The translations under genes were made by a program, and so were the position numbers. Positions 41,369-52,154 of a stretch of DNA of 64,000 bases are shown here, one piece after another (within the stretch, counting starts at the first letter, position 1; the number at the start of each line of letters is the position of its first letter). The notes beneath the pieces were generated by a model. It did no database searches. It had not been told where the DNA came from and saw only the letters and a list, made by a program, of their open reading frames with translations. The DNA is from Protopterus annectens (taxonomy: Eukaryota; Chordata; Ceratodontiformes; Protopteridae), in contig NC_056729.1 of the NCBI RefSeq assembly GCF_019279795.1, positions 1,866,149,077 to 1,866,213,076 of the forward strand, in the 5' to 3' direction.

Positions 41369-43104
41369 TCGTGCGGGTCCAAGATGTTTCTGCTTAGACT
41401 GTCCGCCAGAACATTGTCCTTGCCTGGAACAAACTGGGATTGCAACTGTATGTTCAGTTTCAGGGACTTTTCCCAAAGAGTCATTGTTAGTCTGCAGAGG
41501 GGGTAAGAATGAGTGCCTCCCTGTTTGTTTATGTACCACATAACAGTGGTGTTGTCTGTCTTTATTAGCAGATGACCCTGCTGAAGAAATTTTCCGAAGG
41601 CCTCGATTGCATGAATCACTGCCAACATCTCTTTTTGATTGATGTGCAGATGCACTTCCCGGGGTGCCCATTGCCCTTGAATGCATCTGCCCTCCATGTG
41701 CGCCCCCCATCCATGGTCTGAGGCATCTGTTGTAATGGTTTGGCTTGTTTGAGGTTTGTTGAAAGACATGCCTTTGTTTAGCTGGCTTGCTTGTGCCCAC
41801 CACAAAAATTCCTTTTGTAGACATGGAATGAGTGGAATAATTGCTTCTAAATTGTGGCTGTGTTGAGACCATAAACTTTTTAGGTACCATTGTAGTTTTC
41901 TCATGTGTAGTCTTGCCAGTGGTATCAGAAGAATGCAAGATGCCATGAAACCCAGGGCCTGCAGGATTTTCCTTGCAGTCATCTGGGTGTGCTTTGCTAG
42001 GCTTTTGAAGTAATCTGGTAATTGTTCTTGTTTTTCTTCTGTGAGGAAAGCCATTTGTGAGTTTGTGTCCAGTTTGGCTCCTAGAAAAATTATTTGTTGG
42101 GATGGCAGTAGTCTTGATTTTTGAATGTTGACTGTGTATCCCAAAGCCTGTAGTAAGTGAATGACATAGTCCAAGTTTCTTATCAAGGCTTGCTTGCTGT
42201 CCGCTTGTATAAGGCAGTCGTCCAGGTAAGGGTATATTTGTATCCCCTGGAGTCTGCAATGTGCAATTACTGATGCCAGGCATTTCGTGAATACTCTGGG
42301 CGCAGTAGATAAGCCAAAAGGCAATGCTGAGAATTGATAATGCTCTGACCCTGCAAGAAATCTGAGGTATCTTCTGCAACTGTGTCTGATTGGGACATGC
42401 AGGTATGCCTCCTTGAGGTCCAGAGTAACCAGCCAAGACCCCTTGCCCAGCATGGGAAGAAGTTGCTGTAACGTCAGCATTTTGAATTTTGGCACAATGA
42501 GAAAAGTGTTTAGAGCGGACAAGTCCAGTATAGGTCTCCATTGCTTTTCTTTTCTTGGAACAAGGAACAGTCTTGAGTAGAATCCCTGGCCTTGTTCCTG
42601 AGGAGGAACCTTTTCTATTGCTTTGATTTGTAGCAGCTTTGAAACTTGTATGAGTGCCTCTGCCCTTTGATTTTGTGGCAGGTTTGGCATGCCTTGTCTT
42701 GTTGGTAAGGTATGGAAGTGGAACCTGTAACCTTTGTCTATTATGTCCAGAATCCATTTGTCCTTTGTTAAAACGTGCCAATTTTTTGAAAATAAAGATA
42801 ATTTTCCGCCTAAAGGTGCTTCTCTTTGAGCCTTGGTCGGTGGTGTCAAAGTCAAGTCATTGTGATTGTCCCTGTGGAGCAGTAGAAGTCCCTGCGCCAC
42901 TTCTCTGATTAGTTGGTTGCCATTGGCGGCCCCTGTAGGAGCCTCGGTATTGCCCTCTACCTCGAGCACGCCTGTTTTTTCCCCTTTGGAACTTGTCAGT
43001 GTCTGGAAAGGACCAATTCTTCGAAGGCCAATTCCTGCTGAACCTTGGTGGCTGAACCTGGAGGAAATCTTTGACTGTTTGTACTGATTTAGCCTTTTCC
43101 TCAA
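41338..43104 (-). CDS. Reverse transcriptase-RNase H (DIRS-B), intact frame
   Basis: An uninterrupted frame of about 588 codons. The linker has WILDIIDKGYRFHFHTLP. RT follows with GQGFYSRLFLVPRKEKQWRP, ILDLSALN, LVTLDLKEAYLHVPI, ALPFGLSTAPRVFTK and the active site IYPYLDDCLIQ (YLDD). The connection has ARKILQALGFMASC. RNase H has ITTDASDHGWGAHM, INQKEMLAVIHAI, IKTDNTTVMWYINKQGG and NVLADSLSRN, all four acidic positions present. The frame overlaps the gag stop by one base (TTG overlapping TGA at 43101-43104) and lacks an ATG there, so expression by frameshift or reinitiation is likely. The last residues differ from DIRS-A because of the frame change at the Dam-like domain. Confidence 0.92.
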   Translation of the reverse strand: MRKRLNQYKQSKISSRFSHQGSAGIGLRRIGPFQTLTSSKGEKTGVLEVEGNTEAPTGAANGNQLIREVAQGLLLLHRDNHNDLTLTPPTKAQREAPLGGKLSLFSKNWHVLTKDKWILDIIDKGYRFHFHTLPTRQGMPNLPQNQRAEALIQVSKLLQIKAIEKVPPQEQGQGFYSRLFLVPRKEKQWRPILDLSALNTFLIVPKFKMLTLQQLLPMLGKGSWLVTLDLKEAYLHVPIRHSCRRYLRFLAGSEHYQFSALPFGLSTAPRVFTKCLASVIAHCRLQGIQIYPYLDDCLIQADSKQALIRNLDYVIHLLQALGYTVNIQKSRLLPSQQIIFLGAKLDTNSQMAFLTEEKQEQLPDYFKSLAKHTQMTARKILQALGFMASCILLIPLARLHMRKLQWYLKSLWSQHSHNLEAIIPLIPCLQKEFLWWAQASQLNKGMSFNKPQTSQTITTDASDHGWGAHMEGRCIQGQWAPREVHLHINQKEMLAVIHAIEAFGKFLQQGHLLIKTDNTTVMWYINKQGGTHSYPLCRLTMTLWEKSLKLNIQLQSQFVPGKDNVLADSLSRNILDPHEWGIQTFFRK

Positions 43105-44675
43105 TTGATTAACACATCCTGTGCATTAGCACCAAATAGCTTGTGTTTTTCCAGAGGTGCATCTAGAAGCTTTACTTTAACATGATCTGGCAATGCCTGT
43201 TCTTTCAACCAAGCATGTCTACGTATGACGGCCCCTGTCATAGCTGCCCTACATGAAGCTTCCAATGCATCATAACCACACTGAAGAAAATGATTGCTAA
43301 CCTGCTGAGTATTATGAACCAAATCCTGCAAGGCCTTTCTATCTAAAGGCTCAGGAGAGGCTAACTTTTTCTGCAAATCATCCATCAAGAAATCCTGATA
43401 CTGAAACATATGAAAAAGACAGTTAAGTGCCCTCATGGCAAGGGTGGTTGAGGTATAAACTTTTTTGCCCCACCTCTCCAGGGACCTAGATTCCCTGTCT
43501 GTGGGCAAAGGATTTTTGGCCGTGGAAGTGGCCACTCCTTTGGGCCCCTGGGAAATAGTTTCTAGATCAACAGAGTGGGCCTTAAAGAGATGTTTATGAG
43601 TTTCAGGAACCCTGTAATATCTGTCTGGCTTGACAGGAGCAGGAGGGAGAGAATCAGGAGAAGCACTGGAGTCTGAGTACACATCATCCAATACATCTAA
43701 CACTGGTGGAATAGCTAAAGGCCTGTGCTGGGGTAACTTAAGGAAAGTACGAAGCCTTTTCCTGGAGTCGGAGAAATCCTGGCCCTGCCACTGAAAATGC
43801 TCTCTCATGGAGTGGAGAATTTCCCCGAAAGAAATATCCTCAGGAGGAGAGGCAGAGGGAATGGATTCATCAGCATCAGAATCCTCGTAGGCCTGGAAGG
43901 ATTCTTCCTGGGAATCTGAATGGCCTGAGTCACCAGAGGCTTCATCTGAGGAAAGGGTATCTGTCTGCTCAACCCTAGGCCTTTTGTCTGCAGGCGGCTG
44001 AGAACCTCTGTCTGGATGAGCCTGGGAGCCTCTGATTAAAGAAATTAGATCTGCAGCTAAAGTCATGATCTGTTTATCAGAAGTGGGACCCTGGGAAAAA
44101 GATTTAGGAGGGTGAGGCTTAGCCTGGCTGGCAGCCTTAGCACATGTGTAGGCCTTGATGGACATAGACACCGGAGGCCTTGCTGCCCCACGTGCTGGAG
44201 TAACTTTGTCCACCGGTATGGTGTCAGGCAAATCTTGGGCTTCGGTTTCAGGAGGAAAATCAACAACTGGAACCGGGGTAGCCTCCGGGACCAAAGTGTG
44301 CGGTAAAGCGGTGTCGTCGGTCTGGAGCGGTTGAATTACTGCCTCCGAAGAGACCGATGCACTCGCGGTAGGTTTTGGCGTGGTGTCGGTGGAAGTCGCG
44401 GGCCGAGAATGTCAGTCCCGGTCCTTCCGTTTTTTGGAAATATGTGCTGTCAGTTGTTCCGATGGCATGATATAGGAGTAAGTTTCCCCAAAAAAGTCTT
44501 CAGCAAATTCTGTCCGGCGCCTGAGAGTGCGCTTATTGAAGCAAGCACAGGCAGCACAGGCCGAGACGTCGTGGTCTGGGCCAAGGCAGGGAAGGCAGTA
44601 AGAATGGAAGTCCTTATGAGGTATTTGTTTACCACAAGACAAACAATTATTAACTTTTGCAGTTTTTTCTGACAT
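43101..44675 (-). pseudogene. gag-like protein (DIRS-B), single in-frame TGA
   Basis: Starts MSEKTAKVNNCLSCGKQI at 44675, the start shared with DIRS-A. Residues 10-45 are a Cys/His cluster (CxxC, H, CxxC, H, CxxC) that probably binds nucleic acid. A basic KKRKDRD patch follows, then TGA at 44412-44414. The same frame continues on the other side as a Pro/Thr-rich linker, an acidic Ser-rich patch (QEESFQAYEDSDADES), RYYRVPETHKHLF, WGKKVYTSTTLAMRALNCL and a C-terminal CGYDALEASCRAAM, LLDAPLEKHKLFG. Removing that one stop would give about 524 codons, the only lesion in the gene. Gag assembles particles and carries the RNA. TGA readthrough cannot be excluded, but DIRS-A has its own TGA at a different codon, which favours decay. 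Confidence 0.8.
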
Positions 44676-44799
44676 CGGCTGAGGCAAGAAAAGGTTCCCC
44701 AACGGGGTACTTAGCTTTTTGATGACTTCGGTATCTGAAAACACAGGAGCTGGCCGACCGGCACTTGCGAACTGCTTCTGCTTCGGGCACCGTGCGGCA

Positions 44800-44976
44800 A
44801 GAAAGACTGGGGAAGATGGCGTCGGCTGATGCTTTTATACCCCAGCCGCTCTGACGTCGGGGAAGAGGCGACATCAGCCGACGCCGGACCCGGACTTTGG
44901 AATCCGGCCGACCGAAGGGCTGCCTGAGGCAGGACAACCCATATGTCAGGACTGCAGTTGCATTCTTGAAGGACAT
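44800..44976 (-). promoter_or_regulatory. DIRS-B right terminal repeat: sense promoter
   Basis: Reading toward the genes: TGACGTC-type CRE (44852-44859 in plus coordinates), TATAAAAG (44832-44839, minus) and a perfect YY1-like AAGATGGCG core on the plus strand (44813-44821). It lies about 130 bases upstream of the gag ATG at 44675. Outer tip GGACAT at 44976. Confidence 0.65.
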
Positions 44977-45509
44977 CATGTATGAAGCATCCGTGCCCTT
45001 ACGTGCATGCTGCCTATTCTGCACATTATTACACTGCTTTTTTTTTTTTTTTTTAATTATTTTACACTGATTCAGGTGTGTCAAGCTGCTGTAGGTGCTT
45101 CGTTGCAGGGCTGAGATTTCACCAGCTGAGCACCACTTCTTCACACCTAGCTAATTTGCATACAAGTACTGCAGTGCCACTACTTGTCAGTTAGCCTTAC
45201 TTTTATGTGAATCATGGGACTATGAACACCACCCATAGTCTCTGTTCAGTACTTTACAACTGAGAAATCTGATACCATATGACACACTTATAACAAAAGC
45301 ACAGAGCATGTCTTAGGAGTAACCTGACCTGTGAGGTTTGTTCTGCGTATTCATACACAGTATTGGAGAAACAAGCATTCATGTTTTCACACGTTTAGAT
45401 AATATAAACAAAATTACATCTGTATAGTTAGACTGAGTACATGTTGTGAATGTGGCAACATTCTGCAGCAAATACATTACAGACGAGCTTGGCAGTGTAG
45501 TTAAGTAGT
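44977..45509. other. Copy B continuation, no gene recognised
   Basis: 44977-45322 matches 22053-22399 and 45323-45509 matches 25564-25752. The empty DIRS-A site is at 45322/45323 (GGAGTAA|CCTGACC). Confidence 0.5.
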
Positions 45510-45824
45510 ATGTTCTTCTATTCCTATGTTGTGGTATTTCCTACCTCAGGTGACCCGAACGTTGGCTCCTATACAAAAGCTTCAGCATGGCTGTTCCAGT
45601 TGCATGGGACATCACACGTTGGGCCATAAACCACAGACCTTAAATGTAATGTATGCATGCATAGACCTCAGAACTTTTCAGCTGCAGATGACCATCACAT
45701 CGTATGCTTCGCTCCTTCACCTCAAGATGTCTAAAAAGCTAAGTACCCCATTGTTTTTATTTCTTTGATCTCTAGCTAATCTTGGTTTGTTGTAGTACTC
45801 CTTAGCCGATGTCAGCAAAAAAGG

Positions 45825-47470
45825 ACAAATGCCAATGCGGGCACCATATATATACCCCTTAAAGATTCTCACAGCTGCTGTGTTTTCTTGCCTAAGCCAA
45901 GAGCACGACCACACTGCTTGCTCTATCTGCCAATATTTTGTACCCAAGACCCAATGCAGCCATCTGGCTGCACTTAATCTTTACACTGAAAGCCAATGAC
46001 TTAAGAGATTAGCGCTCTAGATGGATCCTGCTTCGGAAGCATTGACAGAACCTCCACGGATGAAAACCAAAATTCCTAGGCCATCTAACACTGCCTGTCT
46101 GCTCTCAGATGCCCCTCCAGCTCCCAATTTATGAGATGAAGGATGTCCAACAGATCTGTCAACTTTGGCGACCTTTGAGGAAGCCACTTCGCAGTTGACG
46201 ATAAGCATGTCCATGAAGCCAACCCAAACATCAGCTACCACCAAGGTCGAGGGGGAACCAGACACAGCCAGGCCTCTGACCAGGATCCCTCCTCCGGACA
46301 CCGCTTCCTTTACCCAGGCATCCAATTCCAGGCCTATGCCTAAGACTAACCCAGTTAAAAAGAAGCAGAATACCAAACATCTGGCCATGCTCACCGAAGG
46401 CCTACCTGACTGGCAGTCCTTCACCTCATCTCTGATGCAGGCCTTCATGGCTCTTAGACCCTCAGCCTCTTCTCCATCTACTCTTCCCATCATCAGCCCT
46501 AGGCCTGCCTCTGCCTCCTTCACAAGAAAGGGAAGAAGAGCAAGAGACCTACTATTCATCTTCTGATGAATCAATCACCTACACCTCACAGATAGCCTCT
46601 CCTCACCATCATCAGCCCCAGGCCTGCCTCTGCCTCCTTCACAAGAAAGGGAAGAATAGCAAGAGACCTACTATTCACCTTCTGATGAATCAATCACCTA
46701 CACCTCACAGCCTCTCCGCAAGAGTACTATTCCCCAGATGAGGAATCCATCGAACGGGACTCCCCACCAGAGGATATGAACTTTGGTGAGACCAAAGCCA
46801 AGATGAAGGATTACTTCAAATGAAACACCTCTCAAATGTCTGATACTGAAAAAGATATTTTGAACTATTACAAGTGGAATCTCCCTCCCCTTCTGCCATT
46901 CCACCTGTCATCCCTGCTTTCCTAGATGCCTTTTCCTCTGCATCTAAGACACCAGATTCAAAGCCACCTGCCCCTAAGAGGCCAGATCATTTCTACAAAG
47001 TGCCTAATGACCAAAGATTTCTAGTCAAACCACTCCTGGCAGACTCTGCAGTGATTGCTATTGCACATGATAAACAATCCAGACTAGTTCTGTGTGCCTC
47101 TCTCTTACCTACAGACAAGGACAGCAAAACCATGGATAGAATTGGAAAGAAGGTTTACACCTCCTCCACAGTGGCCTTCAGAGCCATCAACTATCAAACC
47201 CATATGACCAAATATGCTCTGGACCTTGTCTCCCAAGCCTCTACTCTGACATTCTGCAGCCTCTGCCACTGCACTTCAAAGATATTCTTGGCGAAGTCTA
47301 CAACACTTACCAGATGACTTCAAGTCTAAAATCTTAGATGCCCCTCTGGACCGTAACTTCTTATTTGGTAAACAGTCAGCAGACCTTTTCAAAAATCTAC
47401 AAGAGAAGAGCAAGGAATTGCAAGACATCAAGCATCTGCTGGTGTCTCCCATTTCAAAATACTACAGTAA
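45825..47470 (+). pseudogene. DIRS-D gag (copy B)
   Basis: Segments in several frames: Cys/His N-terminus (45825-45990), a Pro/Ser/Thr-rich region with GLPDWQSFTSSLMQAFMAL, the duplicated acidic stretch, DHFYKVPND (46984-47010), then IGKKVYTSSTVAFRAINY (47140-47195) matching WGKKVYTSTTLAMRALN in DIRS-B, and LLVSPISKYYSNYPAK leading to RT. The frame is broken many times. Confidence 0.65.
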
Positions 47471-48500
47471 CTACCCTGCCAAAGCCACCTTTGTCAGGAG
47501 AAACCAAACCTCTACTGCACCTACCTCTTCCAGAGACAGAAAAGGGGCCAGAAGACAAACCCCTTTCAGGCCAGCTGTCTCTCAGCCCCCTCTAGACAGC
47601 CCTTTCAAGACAGAGGAGGACCCAACCATGCGTGACTGGCTTACCCACCTCCCTCTTTCAGCCCACCTCTCCCAATGCCTCCCCTTTTTGAAGACCATCA
47701 CCACAGATAAATGGGTTCTGGATAGAATTCAAAAAGGATACTTCCTGTCCTGGAAAGAAAGGCCACCCTTAAGGGGCATCCCCTTCCCTCCAAGAAATCA
47801 GAGACACCTCTTCCCACAGATTCTGCAAGACCTTCTGAACCTGGGTACTATAGAACCTGTCCCTCCAGGGCAGGAAGGAAAAGGCTTCTACTCCAGACTG
47901 TTTCTAGTCCACAACACAGATGGACCATGGAGACCCATTCTACACCTTTCCTTCTTAAACCTATTCTTAAAGGGTCCCACCTTCAGAATGTTTTCCCTAC
48001 AAAGTTTACTCCCTCTAATACCAGCCCACGCTTTCATGGTCACTCTCAACCTGAAAGAAGCCTATCTGCACATACCAATTCTGCCTTCCCACAGAAAATG
48101 TGTATGCTTTTCTGGACCCTCCTCTCACTTCCAATTTACTGAATTGCCCTTTGGTTTGTCCACTGCTCCCAGAGTGTTCACATAATGCCTGGCACCTGCC
48201 ATAGCCTATTGTAGAACACAAGGGATTCAGATATACCCCTAACTGGATGACATACTCATCCTAGCAGATTGCAAGGAAACTCTAGTAATCCATCTAGAGT
48301 TCACCATTTGCCTACTTCAAAGATTGGGGTTCACCCTCAACTTCCCAAAATCTTCCTTGGCTTCAGAACAAGACAAAATATTTCTGGGTTGCGGAATCAA
48401 GACAGACATAATGAAACCGTTTCTTCCCTAGGAAAAAGTCAGCTCCTTGTCCTCCCACTTTAAAACCCTTCTGCAGACATTTTTTTCTCAGGAAGTATGG
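47418..48500 (+). pseudogene. DIRS-D RT (copy B), stop in YLDD
   Basis: The open part (47418-48185) has DKWVLDRIQKGYFLSW, NLGTIEPVPPGQEGKGF, YSRLFL, LVTL-type FMVTLNLKEAYLHIPI and ELPFGLSTAPRVFT. A stop follows at 48184. Near 48235 the active site reads IYP, stop, LDDILI: the Tyr codon of YLDD is TAA. Weak RT similarity (FLGCGIKTDI) continues to about 48500; RNase H and YR are missing. Confidence 0.75.
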
Positions 48501-48943
48501 TGAAATGCTCTTATGAATGAAGGACATACTATGCCACCATGAAGATCAGCAATTTTGTTAGCAAAAAAAAAAAAAAATAAAAAATGGAACAAACTCTCAT
48601 TTGGAACTTGATAAAGCTCTTCAGGTTATCAAACAGATTATTCAGAACAATCTGTCAACTACCCGGAAAAGTGCAGCTAGTCGATTAGCCACTGAAGAAA
48701 TTTTCTGAGATGAAGTCGCTTGACTTTTTGCATGATGTCTCCAATGGATAACAGCATAATGTTCACCAGCTATTTTGTTAATCCACCACCGAGCTATACA
48801 CCAGCAATACTCCCAACTTGTATCAAGCTCTCCATAATGTAGAAGGGAAGTATCAAATCACAGTTCACTTTGTTTTTTTCATTTTAGTACTTCAGGGGCA
48901 AAGGGAAAACAAGATATATACAGAAGTTTAATTAAGACACCAG
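48501..48943. other. Unassigned segment before DIRS-F
   Basis: Contains an A-rich run (48564-48584) and a plus-strand stretch with QVIKQIIQNNLSTT and ASRLATEEIF that I could not place. It may be decayed DIRS-D or older DNA. No complete gene. Confidence 0.3.
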
Positions 48944-49259
48944 GAAAAAAAAGTTATGTACTCACCATAATGTTCCATCTGTGTTGTCCGTATTTATTCT
49001 TCCTCAACAGTTGGGTTCGGATCCAACCCTCGGATCTGACTTGGCCATTATTTTAGCTCAAGCAAACTCTTGCGCTCCTCCCTTTTCCATAATGCCCCAT
49101 CCCCTAACATACCTCAGATCTTGTTTGTTGGTTTACATAATCCAAGAAATGTTATTATTAATATCCTGGTAGAAGAAACAATATCTGGAGGGCAACTAAG
49201 GAACAGTGGTGTCGTTATAAGCTCTTCCAAAATTCATTAGTCAAAAAGCTAGGGGTTGG

Positions 49260-49375
49260 TGGGAGGCTATTTGATGAAGAATAAAACTGGACAACACAGA
49301 TGATATGTTTTGATGAGTACATGACTTCTTTATTGATGATGTCAATTTTCATTTATTCCTCAACAGTTGGGAGAG
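49260..49375. repeat. DIRS-F internal complementary region (diverged)
   Basis: GACAACACAGATGATATG is the reverse complement of CATCTGTGTTGTCC at the left end with changes. GATGAGTACATGACT is likewise complementary to AGTTATGTACTCACC. TTCATTTATTCCTCAACAG relates to TATTTATTCTTCCTCAACAG in the left repeat. Confidence 0.6.
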
Positions 49376-50260
49376 TCCCCAGCTACCTAAACTCCCAGGT
49401 GGACTCAAAGGAAGGATACTCCTGAGCAGAGTTGAGCCAAAGGCTGCTCTTCTCCTCGAGGTCAGATCCAATTTGTAAAGAGTAATAAAGGTATGAGGAT
49501 TAACGCAAGTTGCAGCCATACATATGTCATCCATGGAAGCCCCCGATAAAAATAGTGAAGATGTTGCCATGGACTTGGTTGAATGGGCTCTTAAAGGCAA
49601 GGACAGACCCAGCTAGTTGTAGACAAATGATATGCAATCCATAAGCCATCTAGCCAGACTTACCTTTGTAACTGGAATATCAATTTAGAATCCACAAAGG
49701 AAACAATCGATTGTTTGTTCAATAAGTGTAACATATATTCACCTTTGTTTGTAAAATTTGGAAAGAAAACTGAGATTAATGGATTGGTTGATGTTTGATT
49801 CTGACTCCACCTTAAGAAGAAAAGAAGGATTGGCTTGTAATGCTACCCTATCCCTATAAAAAATCAAGTAGGGAAGTTTAGAAGACAAAGCTTGGAGTCC
49901 TGACATCCTTCTAGCAGAGGTAATAGCTACCAAAAATACAGTCTTCCAGGTCAGAAGCTTCAGATCACATTTTGCTGCTGGTTCAAAAAGGGAATGAATT
50001 AACGCCTGTAGTACTAAACTTAGTCCCATGGAGGGGTTGGATCCTTATAAACAGGTATCAAAACTAGGGTACCTTTCAAGAAGGCTGAAGCCAGAGTGGA
50101 GTTCTCAATTCTTATGTGAAAATTAGAGATGACAGCTAGTTAAACTCAGTGGAGGAACTAGTCCCTTCACTGAAATCTGTTGCCAAAACTCAAGAACACT
50201 ATGTACAAGAGTTGAAAAAGGGTCAATATGTCTCTGATCTGCCCAAAAAAACCTTTTCCA
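49349..50260 (-). pseudogene. Tyrosine recombinase (DIRS-F)
   Basis: LKLLTWKTVFLVAITSARRM carries the first Arg. RAHSTKSMATS has Lys where HxxR should have Arg, and a Tyr is present in TLYKLDLTS. Frame breaks separate the three. Core-binding similarity is weak beyond 50030. Confidence 0.65.
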
Positions 50261-50679
50261 TTTACTTCTTTAATGTTTTCTTGTGGAAGCTTTGTGAGAA
50301 GATAGAAGTATATGACAGACTGGGGAACAGACCATATGGTGTCTGGATATTAACAGAAGTTGAGAAACCATGCTGTCTGCTTTAGGTTTGACATATCCAG
50401 GTGAATCATGTCCATTGGGTGAGATAGGAGGTCAGGAATCAGATCCAGAATCCAAGGTTGGTAGACTAGATGAGGCCAAATAAAGAAGAACCAAATCTGT
50501 CAAGGCCAGTAAGGTGCAAGGAGGATGACTTTGTTCTTCAACCAAAAAGATTACCACAGAAATAAGGGGATCAAGGGAGGGGATATGCACAGAGGAGACT
50601 GAGGGGCATATAATTTATTACAATGTCTCTCGGTGATTCCCCCGGTGGGGGGATTAGGGCAAAGAAGCTGCTTCACTTG

Positions 50680-52154
50680 TTATTTACAAAGATACAAACA
50701 GGTCACAGGAAGGCAGGCACAATTGGTGAAGAATAACTTCTATCACCTTCATGTTAAGAGACCACTTGTGAGGTAGTAGAATGGACCTGCTCAATTTGTC
50801 TGCTGTCACGTTGGACTTCTGCAGAATGTGTGCTGCTATCAGAAATTGGTTGGATGAGATCACCCACTGCCACACTCTTAGAGCTTCTCAACACAAGGGT
50901 AAGACATGGTTCCTCCTTGTTTATTGATGTACCAAACCACTGGCATATTGCCTGTATGAACTGCAACTGTCCCAAAAGGGAGAGAGTCTTGGAAGGCTTG
51001 CAGTGCTAACACCACCACTTTCATCTCCAGGACATTGATATACATGTTAGCCTCTTTGGGGGACCAATTACCTTGCACTGTTACTGTTTTCCCGAGGAAG
51101 TGTCCCCCCACCCAATCTGAGATGTGTCTGTGGTCACTATGGCCTTGGACTGAGGGAGACTGAAGGAGTGCCTTACAGAACCTGATCTGACTGAATCCAC
51201 CACCAAAGGTATCTTTTGCATGCCTGAGTAATCCTTATCTGGATGGACATGTGCTGACATAGAATAGTGCATTGGATTGCTAAAATCCACTGAAAATTTC
51301 TCATGTGAAATCATGCTAAGGGAACTAGAACTATCGCTGCTGACATTGATCCCAAGGCTTGTAGGATCAATCAGGATGAGATTGTGGAATTGTGAATAAT
51401 TTTTCTGACCTGGAATCTGATACTCTGTACTCTTGAAAGAGGAAGCAAAGCTGTCACTAACACTGTATTGAAAATCACTCCTATGAACTCCAATGTCCAA
51501 GATGGTTCTAGCTCAGATTTCTTGTAATTTACAGTGATCCCTAAATCAGAGCATGTTTGGAGTACCTGGTCTTGAGCTATTATGAATAGATGCCTGGTCG
51601 GGGTGGTAATGAGCCAGTCATCCCATTACAGAAACACTTAGAATCCCTGCAGTCGCAAGTGAGCTGCTACTACTGCCATGTATTTGGTGAACACCCTGTG
51701 GGCTGTGGTCACACCAAAGGGCAGTGCTCTGAACTGGTAATGACTGGCTCACAGCTAGAAGTGTAAATACCTTCTGGACTGTCTGTTCATTTTTATGTGA
51801 TAGTACACAGCCTGAAGGTCTATCAAGCACATCCAGTCATCCTTGCACTAAAAGGGCAGAATGGGTTGAACCATTACCATCTAGAACTCGAGGCGTTGAA
51901 CTACTCAGACTCCTGAGAGCCAAAATCTATCTCCAGTCCCCTGTTTTCTTTGTCACTAGAAAGAATCTGGAGTACATTCTGGATTCTATCTGGTCTGGTG
52001 GGACCTTTTGGATGACACTCTTTTGTAGAAGCGTTCATATTTCTAGTGCAGCTGCTTTCCTCTGACTGGGTGGAACATCAGGAATTTTGCATACCGTTGG
52101 AGAAGAAAGGAAAAAGGGAATTAAATAACCTCTGGAAATAATCCTCTTCACTCA
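50680..52154 (-). pseudogene. RNase H and RT (DIRS-F), catalytic residues lost
   Basis: RNase H: VTTDTSQIGWGDT, INVLEMKVVVLAL, VVWYINKQGGTMSYPC and VTADKLSRSI. The segment normally reading IKTDNT is VHTGNM, so an active-site Asp is gone. In RT the active site region near 51625 reads stop-WDDWLI instead of YLDD-x-LI. Many stops. The RTE inserted at 52155 separates this from the gag part. Confidence 0.65.

Larger units (their letters stand above)
39400..44976 (-). mobile_element. DIRS-B: near-intact DIRS retrotransposon, 5,577 bp
   Basis: Both ends are defined by the empty site in copy A (22052/22053): GTGAA|CATGTATG there, and GTGAA + AGTACAG...GGACAT + CATGTATG here. No target duplication. 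Inverted repeats lie at about 39443-39610 and 44800-44963, and the ICR at 39784-39883. On the minus strand the order is gag, RT-RNase H, Dam-like domain, YR, ICR. Lesions seen: one in-frame TGA in gag, a 1-2 base loss between RNase H and the Dam-like domain, and one extra A in YR. It is the reference copy for reading the other DIRS elements here. Confidence 0.96.
33886..47129. repeat. Duplicated segment, copy B
   Basis: Second copy of the segment starting at 19354 (see copy A for block coordinates). It contains DIRS-B (39400-44976) and ~2.8 kb (34430-37235) that copy A lacks. It lacks DIRS-A and DIRS-C. The similarity stops being testable at 47129 because copy A is truncated by DIRS-C and CR1-4 there. 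Confidence 0.9.
45510..48500 (+). mobile_element. DIRS-D (copy B): 5' end, gag and RT, 3' part lost
   Basis: Begins ATGTTCTTCTATTCC (25753 in copy A). Gag remnants lie from about 45825 to 47470 and RT from about 47690. RT similarity fades near 48500. It continues across the site where copy A has DIRS-C (47129/47130). It contains a 119-bp tandem duplication (46488-46725) absent from copy A. Confidence 0.8.

Noticed and set aside
41368-42781. Upstream 470 codons of the long frame ending at 40955 as a separate gene
   Set aside because: It overlaps the intact RT-RNase H gene in another frame and shows no domain of its own; only the last ~138 codons resemble the Dam-like domain.
44412-44414. TGA in DIRS-B gag as a recoded selenocysteine or readthrough codon
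   Set aside because: DIRS-A has TGA at a different codon and a normal codon aligns here; simple decay is enough. No hairpin support was seen.
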